Counted from the stretch's first letter, positions 8,563-17,665 are shown. The stretch is 64,000 nt of DNA from Actibacterium naphthalenivorans (GCF_014196965.1 NZ_JACIEQ010000003.1:186001-250000); one strand, 5' to 3'. Notes: generated by a model not told the origin, from the letters alone. Program-made: numbers and translations.

Positions 8563-9192
8563 ATGCGCTGGTTTGTCATCCTGCTGCTTTCGGTGCGGCT
8601 GGCCCATGCCGATGGCGAACGCGCCGGCGCGTTCGACTATTACGTGCTGTCGCTTTCATGGTCGCCCACGTGGTGCGCGCTGGAGGGGGATGCGCGCAGT
8701 TCACCGCAATGTGATCCAGAGCGGGATTTCGGCTGGGTGCTGCACGGGCTCTGGCCGCAATATGAAGCGGGCTGGCCCTCTTACTGCCGCACCGCGCAGC
8801 GCGACCCGTCGCGCGCGCAGACCGCCGCGATGGCCGACATCATGGGAACGCCTGGGCTTGCCTGGTATCAGTGGAAAAAGCATGGCCGCTGTTCCGGCCT
8901 TTCTGCGAGCGATTATTTCGCCACCGCCCGCAGCGCCTACGAGGCCGTCACCCGGCCCGAGGTGTTCCGCAAGCTGACAAAGCCCGTAAAGCTGCCCGCC
9001 TCGGTGGTCGAAGAGGCATTCCTGCAGGCCAATCCGGGCTGGCAGGCCGATATGGTGACGATCACTTGCAAAGCCGGGCGGATACAGGAAGCGCGGGTCT
9101 GCCTGACCCGCGATCTGAAGATCCGCACCTGCGGCAGCGACGTGGTAAACGATTGCCGGATGACAGACGCGTTGCTGGAGAAAATACCCTAA
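8563..9192 (+). CDS. Secreted ribonuclease T2 family protein
   Basis: 209 residues with a short signal peptide (cleavage after about AHA, residue 16). Both active-site blocks are present: HGLWPQ at 61-66 (His61) and WKKHGRC at 104-110 (His107). Six or more cysteines fit the disulfide-rich fold. In most homologues the second block is EWxKHG; here the Glu position is Gln103. T2 enzymes cleave RNA through a 2',3'-cyclic phosphate and lie in the periplasm or outside the cell. Its 3' end overlaps the convergent cytochrome b561 gene by four bases. Confidence 0.9.
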   Translation: MRWFVILLLSVRLAHADGERAGAFDYYVLSLSWSPTWCALEGDARSSPQCDPERDFGWVLHGLWPQYEAGWPSYCRTAQRDPSRAQTAAMADIMGTPGLAWYQWKKHGRCSGLSASDYFATARSAYEAVTRPEVFRKLTKPVKLPASVVEEAFLQANPGWQADMVTITCKAGRIQEARVCLTRDLKIRTCGSDVVNDCRMTDALLEKIP

Positions 9193-9800
9193 CGCTCTGG
9201 CCGGCGCAGCAAGGGCAACATCCGCGATAGCACCGCATCGCGCCGCACAAGGTGATGGAACAGCGCCGCTGCCGCGTGAATGACCACAAAAACCCAGACG
9301 ACCGCCTTGCCAAGAAAATGATGAAGAGCATCGACAGGCTTCTCAAATTCTTCCCATGTCAGACCCAGCGTTTCAGTTACCATGATGGTGTAGAGCGCGG
9401 TCTCGGAGAACTGGGGCAAACCGAACTGATCCAAGGGAAACGCCGGAGCACGCAAGCCGATATAGCCGGTGATCGGCATCAGGATCATGAATATGTACAA
9501 TGCGACATGTACGGCTTTTGCGGCGAAGACCTCAATCTTGGCGCCGGGCACATGCGGCGGCGGTGGCGAGACGCGGCGCCAAATCAGTCGCAGGATGGCA
9601 ATCAGCAAAATAGAGAAACCCGCGAATGTATGCGTGCGGATCCCGAACAGATTTTCGGGGGTTCCAAGTTCGGTGAACCAAATGCGGTAGTAGACCGCCA
9701 CATAGGCCACAATGAACAAGAATGCCGTCAGCCAGTGAAACAGAATAGCAAGCCCGCTATAGCGCTGCTCGGCTGTTGAAGGGGTGGCCTGTGTGCACAT
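9189..9800 (-). CDS. Cytochrome b561 family membrane protein
   Basis: 203 residues with four transmembrane helices. Conserved haem-ligand histidines are visible: FHW near residue 22, THTF near 57, VHV near 98, and HH/HAAA in the last helices. Proteins of this type (YodB/CybB-like) transfer electrons between quinol and a periplasmic acceptor, for example superoxide. The gene diverges from a TetR regulator across 84 bases holding a dyad operator, so the pair probably forms one regulated unit. Codon choice and base composition are more AT-rich than the surroundings, suggesting acquisition. Confidence 0.85.
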   Translation of the reverse strand: MCTQATPSTAEQRYSGLAILFHWLTAFLFIVAYVAVYYRIWFTELGTPENLFGIRTHTFAGFSILLIAILRLIWRRVSPPPPHVPGAKIEVFAAKAVHVALYIFMILMPITGYIGLRAPAFPLDQFGLPQFSETALYTIMVTETLGLTWEEFEKPVDALHHFLGKAVVWVFVVIHAAAALFHHLVRRDAVLSRMLPLLRRPER

Positions 9801-9865
9801 TCAGTATGTCCTGTACTATGCGGCAGCTTGCGCGAAGAATAGAGACCGGATACTTCAAGTTTAGG

Positions 9866-9879
9866 AAACGATACCGTTT
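9866..9879. promoter_or_regulatory. Candidate TetR-family operator
   Basis: AAACG-ATAC-CGTTT is a symmetric dyad five bases before the TetR-gene start and 66 bases from the start of the divergent cytochrome b561 gene. Position and symmetry suggest autoregulation and control of the neighbour. Confidence 0.55.
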
Positions 9880-9884
9880 TCAAA

Positions 9885-10565
9885 ATGTCAACGGGACATT
9901 GGGTGCAGACTGTGCGGACCACGAGATCAACCCCCAAAAAGCGCAGCCCCGGGCGACCGGAGGTTCTGGATCAACAGTCGCGCCGCGTGATTCTGCTGCG
10001 TGCCGCGGAGGCCGCGTTCACAGAACGAGGATATGACGCCGCCACGATGGAGCAGATCGCCCAGATTGCAGGAATGTCAAAAAAGACGCTCTATCAGGCA
10101 TTCCCAGATAAAAATAATATTTTCACAGAGTTAATAACTGAGTTGGACATCTTCCCGGACGCCCGGACAGAGGCGGAAACCAGCCATGATGACCCGGAAA
10201 CAGAACTGCACCTGCGGCTCTGCGCCCTGGCGCAGTATATCTTGTCTCCACGGCAAATCATGCTGACCAGACTGATGATTTCTCAAGCCGGCCGGTTACC
10301 CGATTTGCCCGCATCGTTTCACGCAAAGGTGATGACAAAAGGTTTCACCTATATTTTCCACAGCACGGCGCGCCTCACGGCGCAATCGGCATCCCTTCCG
10401 ACCGAGCGGACGGAGGCGTTGACCGGTGTCTTGATCAGCGTGCTGCTTGGTGACTGGCATCTGCGCACACTGTTCGGCAGCGAGCCGCCCTCTTCGACCG
10501 ACATATCGGTTCGGGCACAAGAAGCTATCCGCACCGCCTTTCCCCCGTCAGGCACGACACCGTAA
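9885..10565 (+). CDS. TetR/AcrR family transcriptional regulator
   Basis: 226 residues. The N-terminal HTH is typical: ILLRAAEAAFTERGYDAATMEQIAQIAGMSKKTLYQAFPDK (about 36-76). The C-terminal ligand domain is unspecific. A basic, Pro/Arg-rich stretch (residues 12-25) precedes the HTH. The ATG at 9885 begins five bases after the likely operator, leaving no room for a ribosome site, so the message may be leaderless or start at an internal GTG (about 9903). The gene is AT-richer than its neighbours, including an A/T-rich run near 10110-10140. It probably represses the divergent cytochrome b561 gene. Confidence 0.85.
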   Translation: MSTGHWVQTVRTTRSTPKKRSPGRPEVLDQQSRRVILLRAAEAAFTERGYDAATMEQIAQIAGMSKKTLYQAFPDKNNIFTELITELDIFPDARTEAETSHDDPETELHLRLCALAQYILSPRQIMLTRLMISQAGRLPDLPASFHAKVMTKGFTYIFHSTARLTAQSASLPTERTEALTGVLISVLLGDWHLRTLFGSEPPSSTDISVRAQEAIRTAFPPSGTTP

Positions 10566-10573
10566 CAAAGCCG

Positions 10574-11563
10574 CTACCCCACCTTCAGAACGATCTTGCC
10601 GATATGGCTGCTGCCTTCCATCCGCGTATGGGCGGCGGCGGCCTCGGCCAAGGGAAACTCGGAATCCATCACCGGGGCGACCCGCCCCGCCGCCAGCAGC
10701 GGCCAGACATGCGCCCGCAGCTCTTCCGCGATCCGGGCCTTGGCGAGATCCGATTGCGGCCGCAGGGTGGACCCCGTGACCGTCAGCCGCCGGGCCATGA
10801 TCTGGGCGAAGTTCACCTCGGCCCTGGGGCCGGACAGAAAGGCGATGTGCATCATCCGCCCGTCATCGGCCAGCGCCTTGATGTTGCGGGGAATATAGCT
10901 GCCCCCGACCATGTCGAGAATCAGATCCGCCCCGCCCTCGGCGCGCAGCACCTCGACGAAATCCTCCTTGTGGTAGTTGATCGCCCGCTCGGCCCCGAGC
11001 GCGGTGCAGGCGGCGCATTTCGCGGCCGATCCCGCGGTGGTGAACACCCGCGCGCCGAACACGTTCGCAAGCTGGATCGCCGTGGTGCCGATGCCGGACG
11101 AACCGCCATGCACCAGGAACCGCTCCCCCGCTTTCAGGCCGCCGCGCATGAACACGTTGGACCAGACGGTAAAGAAGGTTTCCGGCAGGCAGGCCGCCGC
11201 CTTGAGATCCATCTTGGCGGGCACCGGCAGGGCATGGGCGGCGGGCGTGGCCACATATTCGGCATAGCCACCGCCGGGCAAAAGCGCGCAGACCCTCTCG
11301 CCCACCGACAGGCCCGAGACGCCCGCGCCGATCGCCACCACCTCTCCGGCGCCCTCCAGCCCCGGCAGATCGGATGCGGAGGGCGGCGGCGCATAGGCCC
11401 CGGCCCGCTGCAGCGCATCGGGGCGGTTCACCCCGGCATAGGAGAGCCGGATGACGATCTCGCCGGCGGCCGGAACCGGCACCGGGCGTTCGGTCAGGCG
11501 CAGCACCTCGGGCCCGCCGGGCTGTGAAATCTCCACGGCGCGCATGGTTTTGGGAAAGGTCAT
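10574..11563 (-). CDS. NAD(P)H-quinone oxidoreductase, zinc-independent MDR family
   Basis: 329 residues from MTFPKTMRAVE. The GroES-like N-domain (GVNRPDALQRAG) and the nucleotide-binding domain (LVHGGSSGIGTTAIQLA, about 143-159) are those of the PIG3/QorA-like medium-chain reductases that lack zinc ligands. The enzyme likely reduces quinones with NADPH. It starts two bases after the coq9 stop, so coq9 and this gene form an operon, fitting a quinone-related role. Longer open sequence upstream of 11563 lies inside coq9 and is rejected. Confidence 0.88.
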   Translation of the reverse strand: MTFPKTMRAVEISQPGGPEVLRLTERPVPVPAAGEIVIRLSYAGVNRPDALQRAGAYAPPPSASDLPGLEGAGEVVAIGAGVSGLSVGERVCALLPGGGYAEYVATPAAHALPVPAKMDLKAAACLPETFFTVWSNVFMRGGLKAGERFLVHGGSSGIGTTAIQLANVFGARVFTTAGSAAKCAACTALGAERAINYHKEDFVEVLRAEGGADLILDMVGGSYIPRNIKALADDGRMMHIAFLSGPRAEVNFAQIMARRLTVTGSTLRPQSDLAKARIAEELRAHVWPLLAAGRVAPVMDSEFPLAEAAAAHTRMEGSSHIGKIVLKVG

Positions 11564-11565
11564 CG

Positions 11566-12276
11566 TCACTCCTGTGTTTCGCCGCCATAGGTGCCGGGCA
11601 TGTCCGTGCGCGGCGGTTTCGACGGGGCCTTCACCCGGCCCAGCATCCAGGCCGGGGCTGCGAGAAACGGCTTGAGCAGCACGCTGTCCCGCATCCGTGC
11701 CTTGACCTTCTCGAACCGCATCACCCCGTCGATGCGGCGATCCAGAAACTCCCATGTGCGGCTGTAGCCGGGGCTGTCATCGCCCAGCCAGTAGAGAACG
11801 GTGGAGCCATAAACCCCCGACAGGGTCATGCGCTTGGTGTACCAGTTCACGTCATCGGAAGTGTCGCCCAGGGTGCGCCAGATCAGATCGGCGGTGTCCC
11901 AGACGGCCCTCGCCCCTTCGCCCGCATGTTGCGGAAGCGCGAAGAGCGCGGTGCCCCGGCGCACCACCTCGCGATCCTCGACCGCCTCCAGCCGGAAGCG
12001 CACGGCGGTGGCGATTCGGTCGCGCAGACGCATGGCCGACAGATCCGCCGCCGCCAGCCGGGCCGCCATCGCAGCGTCGCCGCGCCTGTGATAGGCGATC
12101 GCCAGATCGACGGCGCCGCGCGGGCAAAGCGCCCGCGCCAGCGCGGGTTCCACGCCGGATTCGGCCACTGCGGCGCGGAAGGTGGCCTCGCTCCAGCCAT
12201 CGAAGGCGACATGGGGCAGGGCCGCATCCAGAAGTGCGATCCCGGGATCGTCGGTTTTCGGCGGGTCGGTGGGCAT
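11566..12276 (-). CDS. coq9: Ubiquinone biosynthesis protein COQ9
   Basis: 236 residues with the COQ9 fold, a TetR-like helical protein. Diagnostic segments are the N-terminal LLDAALPHVAFDGWSE..F and the central DTADLIWRTLGDTSDDVNWYTKR, which is highly conserved in COQ9. COQ9 binds isoprenoid lipids and presents intermediates to the hydroxylase COQ7. GGAGG precedes the ATG. Together with the polyprenyl synthase near 49 kb it points to ubiquinone-10 synthesis. The downstream quinone reductase is two bases away. Confidence 0.92.
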   Translation of the reverse strand: MPTDPPKTDDPGIALLDAALPHVAFDGWSEATFRAAVAESGVEPALARALCPRGAVDLAIAYHRRGDAAMAARLAAADLSAMRLRDRIATAVRFRLEAVEDREVVRRGTALFALPQHAGEGARAVWDTADLIWRTLGDTSDDVNWYTKRMTLSGVYGSTVLYWLGDDSPGYSRTWEFLDRRIDGVMRFEKVKARMRDSVLLKPFLAAPAWMLGRVKAPSKPPRTDMPGTYGGETQE

Positions 12277-12306
12277 GGTCGGCCTCCTTTCGGGTTGAAA
12301 CCAGTG

Positions 12307-12335
12307 TAGACAAGCCGGGGCTGCTTTGCTATACG
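12307..12335 (+). promoter_or_regulatory. Promoter of rpsU
   Basis: TAGACA (12307-12312), a 17-base spacer, then TATACG (12330-12335), a near-consensus sigma-70 promoter with a leader of about 45 bases before rpsU. The same -10 hexamer occurs before rpmI. Confidence 0.65.
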
Positions 12336-12388
12336 GCCCCCTCCTGCGAATTGATGAAACTCCAGACTAGAAAGGTGGTGAAAACCAC

Positions 12389-12595
12389 ATGCAGGTCAGT
12401 GTTCGCGACAACAATGTCGATCAGGCGCTTCGTGCCCTGAAGAAGAAACTGCAGCGCGAGGGTGTGTTTCGCGAAATGAAGCTCAAGCAACATTTCGAGA
12501 AACCGTCCGAGAAGAAAGCGCGCGAGAAGGCCGAGGCGATTCGACGCGCCCGTAAGCTCGCACGCAAGAAGGCGCAGCGCGAAGGCGGTCTCTGA
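12389..12595 (+). CDS. rpsU: 30S ribosomal protein S21
   Basis: 68 residues starting [20 protein letters not shown], with the long basic helix [16 protein letters not shown]. This is the normal S21 sequence and size for alphaproteobacteria. S21 joins the 30S platform late and helps base-pairing between mRNA and the anti-Shine-Dalgarno region. AAGGTGG is ten bases before the ATG. It is a single-gene unit with its own promoter and terminator. Confidence 0.97.
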   Translation: MQVSVRDNNVDQALRALKKKLQREGVFREMKLKQHFEKPSEKKAREKAEAIRRARKLARKKAQREGGL

Positions 12596-12638
12596 GGCCC
12601 TTTTCGACAGCGAACCCGGGCGGCAACGCCCCTTGATG

Positions 12639-12668
12639 ACCCCCGAGCGAAGGCCCGGGGGTTTGTCT
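12639..12668 (+). terminator. Intrinsic terminator of rpsU
   Basis: ACCCCCG (12639-12645) pairs with CGGGGGT (12656-12662) around a ten-base loop, followed by TTGTCTTTT. Confidence 0.85.
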
Positions 12669-12763
12669 TTTCCAGCGGATCGCATCCGATCCACCCGGCG
12701 TTCATCCCTCCGTCGCGGTCGATTTTCGCGCGAAGACGCCCGTGAGCGCTGGTGATGACCGGC

Positions 12764-13681
12764 TCAATACACTTTCGGCACGTAAAGCTCATCGGGCAGC
12801 ACCTTGCGCTCATAGTCGGGGTTGAACACCCGTTCCGGCAGGGTCACCTTTTCGCTCGGGACCTCTTCATAGGGGATTTTCGACAGAAGATGCTCGATGC
12901 AGTTCAGCCGCTCGCGCTTTTTGTCGTTGCCTTCGACGATATACCACGGCGCCTCGGGGATGTTGGTGCGGGCGAACATGTCTTCCTTGGCCTTGGTGTA
13001 TTTTTCCCACCGCACCCGGCTTTCCAGATCCATCGGCGAGAGTTTCCACTGTTTCATCGGATCGTGGATGCGCATCAGAAAGCGAAGCTGCTGTTCCTCG
13101 TCGGTGATCGAGAACCAGTATTTCAGGACGATCACGCCCGAGCGTACCAGCATCCGCTCAAATTCGGGAACGTCCTGGAAAAAGGTCTCCACCTGATCCT
13201 CGGAGGCAAAGCCCATCACCCGTTCCACCCCGGCGCGGTTGTACCATGAGCGGTCGAACAGCACGATCTCGCCGCCCGCCGGCAGGTGCGGCACGTAGCG
13301 CTGGAAATACCACTGGCTCTGTTCGCGCCGCGACGGCGCCGGCAGGGCCACCACACGGGCCACGCGCGGGTTCAGCCGCTGGGTGATGCGCTTGATCACG
13401 CCGCCCTTGCCGGCCGAATCGCGCCCCTCCATGATCACCAGAACCTTGGCGTTGGTGTGCTGCACCCAGTCCTGCAGCTTGATCAGCTCTGCCTGAAGCC
13501 GCAGAAGGTTGCGGAAATAGACCTTGCGGTCGAGCATGTTGGGATGTTGCTTGTTGTAGATCTTGCGGATCTCCATCGACAGCATCGGCTCGCTGAATTC
13601 GATCTCGAAATCCTCGTCCAGCGTGTCTTCAAGCTCGGCTTCCAGCCAGTCCCTGGTGATGTCCTCTTCCGGCCTGTCCAT
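12764..13681 (-). CDS. ppk2: Polyphosphate kinase 2
   Basis: 305 residues from MDRPEED. Walker A EGRDSAGKGG at 85-94, the Walker B stretch LFDRSWYNRAGVE at 141-153, and the lid region ending in VMGF are those of class I PPK2 enzymes. These transfer phosphate between polyphosphate and nucleoside diphosphates, making ATP or GTP. An acidic N-terminal segment (residues 12-32) is usual in the family. The start at 13681 is chosen because the upstream codons are Arg-rich and non-conserved. The gene diverges from trkH. Confidence 0.93.
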   Translation of the reverse strand: MDRPEEDITRDWLEAELEDTLDEDFEIEFSEPMLSMEIRKIYNKQHPNMLDRKVYFRNLLRLQAELIKLQDWVQHTNAKVLVIMEGRDSAGKGGVIKRITQRLNPRVARVVALPAPSRREQSQWYFQRYVPHLPAGGEIVLFDRSWYNRAGVERVMGFASEDQVETFFQDVPEFERMLVRSGVIVLKYWFSITDEEQQLRFLMRIHDPMKQWKLSPMDLESRVRWEKYTKAKEDMFARTNIPEAPWYIVEGNDKKRERLNCIEHLLSKIPYEEVPSEKVTLPERVFNPDYERKVLPDELYVPKVY

Positions 13682-13850
13682 TCTGCGCGTTCTCCTGTGT
13701 GATCTGCCGCGACATGCGAGCGATGCGTCCGGCACGACTCGTCGCTAACAGCGCTGTTTGAACGTTTTGTGTCAGAAAAACGGGCGCGGGGGCAGCCCCG
13801 CCCGGCCCAGGGCGCGCCGCCGCTGCTTGACTCGGCCTGACGGCGCGCCC

Positions 13851-15314
13851 ATGCATCTGCCTATCATGCTTGATCTGCGCCCGGTCGGATATGTTCTCGG
13901 TCTTCTGCTCGTTGCGCTTGGCGGGCTGATGCTGGCGCCCATGGCGCTGGATCTGGCCCGGCATGACACCAACTGGCACGCGTTTCTGGAAACGGCGATC
14001 CAGACGATGCTGACAGGCGCCGTTCTGGCGCTGTCGTGCCAGAGCAGGCTGACGCGCAGCCTGTCGCTGCGGCAGGGCTTTCTGCTGACGGCGGCGATCT
14101 GGGTGATCGCGCCGGTGTTCGGCGCCCTGCCCTTCGTGGAAGGCGCCCCCCATGCCAATTTCACGGATGCCTATTTCGAGGCGGTATCGGGCATCACCAC
14201 CACAGGTTCCTCGGTCTTTACCGGGCTCGATTCGCTGCCGATGGGCGTGCTTTTGTGGCGCGGTCTCCTGAACTGGCTGGGCGGGCTGGGCATCGCCTTT
14301 GTCGCCATGATCTTTCTGCCGGTGATGCGTGTGGGCGGCATGCAGTTCTTCCGTGCCGAAGGGTTCGACACTTTGGGCAAGGTGCTGCCCCGCGCGCCTG
14401 ACATCGCGCGCATGCTGTTGGTGCTTTATGTCGGGCTGACCCTCCTTGCCGCCCTCTCTTATCTCGCCGCGGGCATGACCCCGCTGGACGCGGTGGTCAA
14501 CGCGTTCGCCACGATCTCGACCGGCGGGTTTTCGACCTCTGACGCCTCTTTTGGCAAGTACAGCGGCCCGGCGGAATATGTGGGCGCGCTGTTCATGATC
14601 CTGGCCAGCCTGCCCTATATCCGCTTTGTCCAGCTCGCCGCCGGCAACCCGCGGCCACTGCTCTCCGACCCGCAGGTGCACGCCTATCTGCGCTGGCTGG
14701 CCGTGGCGGTGGGCATGGTCGCGGCCTATCGCCTTGTGACAGGCGAGGAGGCCACCGAACCGGTTCTGCGCCAGAGCCTGTTCAATATCGTCTCGATTTT
14801 CTCCGGCACCGGCTTTGGTTCGGCCGATGTGGCCGGTTGGGGGCCGTTTCCCGTTGTCGTGGCCTTTCTGGTGGGGATGATCGGCGGATGCACCTCTTCA
14901 AGCTCCGCCAGCATCAGCGTGTTTCGCTGGCAGCTGACCTTTCTGGAGCTTCGGGCCCAGATCGTGCGGCTGCACGCCCCCTCGCGCATGCAGGCCGTGA
15001 AGTATGACGGGCGGCCGGTGGACCGCGACGTGCTGGACGCGCTCGTGCTCTATGTGGGCGGCTATATCCTGACGCTGGGCGTTCTGATCATCGCGATGGA
15101 CATGATCGGCGTCGACGCGGAATCGGCCACATTCGCGGTCTGGACCTCGATCGGAAATATCGGCTTCGGTTTCGGCCCGCTGGTGGCGCGCACCGGCACC
15201 ATGACCGACTTTCCCGATGCCGGAAAGTGGATCATGGTGCTGGCGATGCTGATGGGCCGGCTTGGCCTGCTGACCATCTTCGTGCTTTTGATGCCCCGCT
15301 TCTGGCGCTGGTAG
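13851..15314 (+). CDS. trkH: Trk-type potassium uptake protein TrkH
   Basis: 487 residues, polytopic. Selectivity-filter loops are recognisable: SGITTTGSSVFTG, NAFATISTGGFSTSD, GTGFGSAD and the fourth SIGNIGFGFGP, the Gly being conserved in each. The domain works with the cytoplasmic NAD-binding protein TrkA. No trkA is in the window. The start MHLPIMLDLRP is chosen over an upstream in-frame ATG (13758), whose extension is Arg-rich and not membrane-like; no strong ribosome site is visible. The gene ends four bases before the convergent Lrp regulator stop. Confidence 0.92.
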   Translation: MHLPIMLDLRPVGYVLGLLLVALGGLMLAPMALDLARHDTNWHAFLETAIQTMLTGAVLALSCQSRLTRSLSLRQGFLLTAAIWVIAPVFGALPFVEGAPHANFTDAYFEAVSGITTTGSSVFTGLDSLPMGVLLWRGLLNWLGGLGIAFVAMIFLPVMRVGGMQFFRAEGFDTLGKVLPRAPDIARMLLVLYVGLTLLAALSYLAAGMTPLDAVVNAFATISTGGFSTSDASFGKYSGPAEYVGALFMILASLPYIRFVQLAAGNPRPLLSDPQVHAYLRWLAVAVGMVAAYRLVTGEEATEPVLRQSLFNIVSIFSGTGFGSADVAGWGPFPVVVAFLVGMIGGCTSSSSASISVFRWQLTFLELRAQIVRLHAPSRMQAVKYDGRPVDRDVLDALVLYVGGYILTLGVLIIAMDMIGVDAESATFAVWTSIGNIGFGFGPLVARTGTMTDFPDAGKWIMVLAMLMGRLGLLTIFVLLMPRFWRW

Positions 15315-15318
15315 CGGG

Positions 15319-15777
15319 CTAGAGCGGCAGCGCCGTGGTCTTGAACACCGTTTTCAGGGCAAAACTCGAATGCATCTGCGCCACCCCCGGCAATCGGGTC
15401 AGATAGCGGCGGTGGATGCTGGCGAAATCCTCGCTGTCGCGCGCCACGACCTTCAGCAGATAGTCGAAACTGCCCGCCATCAGGTGGCATTCCAGAACGT
15501 CCGGGATCCGCGCCACCGCCTTTTCGAACGCATCCAGAAGCTCGTCCGCCTGGCCCGACAGGGTGATCTCGACAAAGACCGTGGTCGGCCGCCCCATCTT
15601 GCGCGCGTCCAGAAGCGCCACGTAGTCGCGGATATAGCCTTCGCCCTCCAGCCGGTTCACCCGCCGGTGACAGGCCGAGGGCGACAGGTTGACCCGCTCT
15701 GACAGTTCGGCGTTGGACATGCGTCCCGCTTTCTGCAGGGCCGTCAGGATTCGCCGGTCCGTATCGTCCAGTTCCAT
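15319..15777 (-). CDS. Lrp/AsnC family transcriptional regulator
   Basis: 152 residues: a winged HTH (LDDTDRRILTALQKAGRMSNAELSERVNLSPSACHRRVNRLE) and a C-terminal RAM ligand-binding domain. It diverges from alanine dehydrogenase with palindromes in between, which is the arrangement of AldR-like Lrp regulators that activate ald in response to alanine. The start MELDD is chosen since conserved homology begins there. Specific effector is inferred only. Confidence 0.93.
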   Translation of the reverse strand: MELDDTDRRILTALQKAGRMSNAELSERVNLSPSACHRRVNRLEGEGYIRDYVALLDARKMGRPTTVFVEITLSGQADELLDAFEKAVARIPDVLECHLMAGSFDYLLKVVARDSEDFASIHRRYLTRLPGVAQMHSSFALKTVFKTTALPL

Positions 15778-15845
15778 TCGCGCGCACGATCCTTCTGTGA
15801 TTTCGCCCAAGCCTGCATGATTTCTTCACCGACCGACAGGTTTAT

Positions 15846-15871
15846 GCGAAATATTTCGCGGCAATTTTGCG
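15846..15871. promoter_or_regulatory. Palindromes in the lrp-ald intergenic region
   Basis: GCGAAATATTTCGC (15846-15859) is a perfect 14-base palindrome. Two bases on, GCAA-TT-TTGC (15862-15871) is another dyad. They lie about 40 bases before ald and 70 from the regulator start, and are the likely binding sites of the Lrp-type regulator. Confidence 0.6.
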
Positions 15872-15912
15872 CCGTTGCGTGCAGAATGCGGAAAACAAGG
15901 AGAGATGCCTGA

Positions 15913-17031
15913 ATGATTATCGGATGCCCGAAAGAGATCAAGCCGCAGGAATTTCGTGTGGGCATGACCCCGAACGCCGCGCGCGAGGCCGTGGCCCATG
16001 GCCACCGGGTGCTGATGGAAACCGCGGCCGGCAATGGCGCGGGCTTCACCGATGCCGATTATACCGCCGCCGGGGCCGAGATTGTGGCCACCGCGCAAGA
16101 GCTGTTCGCCCGCGCCGGGCTGATCGTGAAGGTGAAGGAGCCGCAGCCCGAAGAACGCAAGCGCCTGCGCGAGGGGCAGGTGCTGTTCACCTATCTGCAC
16201 CTTGCCCCCGACCCCGACCAGACCCGTGACCTGCTGGAAAGCGGCGTGACCGCGATCGCCTATGAAACGGTGACGGACGCGCAGGGCGGGCTGCCGCTTC
16301 TGGCGCCGATGTCAGAGGTTGCCGGCCGCCTGGCGCCGCAGGTTGGCGCCTGGACGCTGCAAAAGGCCAATGGCGGGCGCGGCGTGCTGCTGGGGGGTGT
16401 GCCCGGCGTCGGCCCGGCCAGGGTTTTGGTGATCGGCGGCGGGGTGGTCGGCACCCACGCGGCGCGGGTGGCGGCGGGCATGGGCGCCGATGTGACCGTG
16501 CTTGACCGGTCGCTGCCCCGGCTGCGCTATCTTGATGACGTCTTCGGCGGGCTGTTCGGCACCCGCTATTCCTCGGCCGGGGCGATGGCGGAACTGTTGG
16601 CCGAGGCCGATCTGGTGGTGGGCGCGGTGCTGATCCCCGGCGCGGCGGCGCCCCGGCTGGTCAGCCGCGCGCAGCTTTCGACGATGAAGCCGGGGGCGGC
16701 CATCGTCGATGTCGCCATCGATCAGGGCGGATGTTTCGAAACCTCGCGCCCCACCACCCACGAAGACCCGATCTATGCGGTGGACGGTGTGATGCATTAC
16801 TGCGTGGCCAACATGCCCGGCGCGGTGGCCCGGACCGCGACGATCGCGCTTGGCAATGCCACCATGCCCTTCCTGCTGGCGCTGGCCGACAAGGGCTGGC
16901 GGCAGGCCTGCGCCGACGATCCGCATCTGCTGGCCGGGCTGAACACCCACGCCGGGCGGCTGACCTGCCTTGCGGCCGGCCAGGCGCTGGGGATCGACGT
17001 GCTGGCCCCGGCGCTGGCCCTGAAGGGCTGA
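15913..17031 (+). CDS. ald: Alanine dehydrogenase
   Basis: 372 residues, full length. Substrate residues Arg15, Lys75 and His96 are in place, and the NAD motif [13 protein letters not shown] lies near 176-188. The enzyme interconverts L-alanine with pyruvate, ammonia and NADH, feeding alanine into central carbon and nitrogen metabolism. AAGGAGAG precedes the ATG. Control by the divergent Lrp-type regulator is likely. A strong terminator follows. Confidence 0.96.
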   Translation: MIIGCPKEIKPQEFRVGMTPNAAREAVAHGHRVLMETAAGNGAGFTDADYTAAGAEIVATAQELFARAGLIVKVKEPQPEERKRLREGQVLFTYLHLAPDPDQTRDLLESGVTAIAYETVTDAQGGLPLLAPMSEVAGRLAPQVGAWTLQKANGGRGVLLGGVPGVGPARVLVIGGGVVGTHAARVAAGMGADVTVLDRSLPRLRYLDDVFGGLFGTRYSSAGAMAELLAEADLVVGAVLIPGAAAPRLVSRAQLSTMKPGAAIVDVAIDQGGCFETSRPTTHEDPIYAVDGVMHYCVANMPGAVARTATIALGNATMPFLLALADKGWRQACADDPHLLAGLNTHAGRLTCLAAGQALGIDVLAPALALKG

Positions 17032-17040
17032 GCGAAACGC

Positions 17041-17069
17041 AAAAGGCCCGCCGAAACGGCGGGCCTTTT
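17041..17069. terminator. Bidirectional terminator between ald and mscL
   Basis: AAAAGGCCCGCCG (17041-17053) pairs with CGGCGGGCCTTTT (17057-17069), a perfect 13-base stem with a AAA loop. It has an A-run on one side and a T-run on the other. Confidence 0.92.
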
Positions 17070-17086
17070 CAGATCTGTGCCGGCGA

Positions 17087-17515
17087 TCAGGCCTTTTTCA
17101 GCAGATCGCGGATATCCATCAGAAGCTCTTCCTGAGTGGGGCCCGACGGTGCTTCCGGCACGACCTCGCCCTTGGAAATGGCCGCGTCCTTGATCTTGTT
17201 GACATAGCGCACAAGCATGAACACCACGAAGGCGATGATCAGGAAGTTGATGACGGCGTTGATGAACGCGCCATAGGCGAACACGGCCGCACCGGCATCG
17301 CGCGCCGCCGCCAGCGAAGGATAGTCGCCCTCGCCCTTGAGCACGATGAACATGTTCGAGAAATCGATCCCGCCGATGATCAGGCCGATGATCGGGTTGA
17401 TCAGGTCAGCAACCAACGAGCTGACGATGGCCGTAAAGGCCGCACCGATGATGATACCCACGGCCATGTCCATGACATTGCCCTTGGCGATGAAATCCTT
17501 GAATTCCTTAAGCAT
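17087..17515 (-). CDS. mscL: Large-conductance mechanosensitive channel
   Basis: 142 residues. The N-terminal [20 protein letters not shown] and the first pore helix [16 protein letters not shown] are the family signature; the second helix is about 72-97 and a cytoplasmic helix ends the protein. MscL opens as a pentamer under membrane tension to release solutes on osmotic downshock. Convergent with ald and divergent from a GST-like gene. Confidence 0.96.
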   Translation of the reverse strand: MLKEFKDFIAKGNVMDMAVGIIIGAAFTAIVSSLVADLINPIIGLIIGGIDFSNMFIVLKGEGDYPSLAAARDAGAAVFAYGAFINAVINFLIIAFVVFMLVRYVNKIKDAAISKGEVVPEAPSGPTQEELLMDIRDLLKKA

Positions 17516-17665
17516 TTTGTCCCCGCGTTTCGCGTTTGTTTAGAATGCGGGCCGCAAGAAGCCTTTGCGCGATCCCCTTTGCATCATAGCACGATATTGC
17601 ATGGCGCCCGGGAGTTTTTAGGGGAATACTCGCCCCGATGTCCCCGAAACCCGCAAGGAGCCTCC

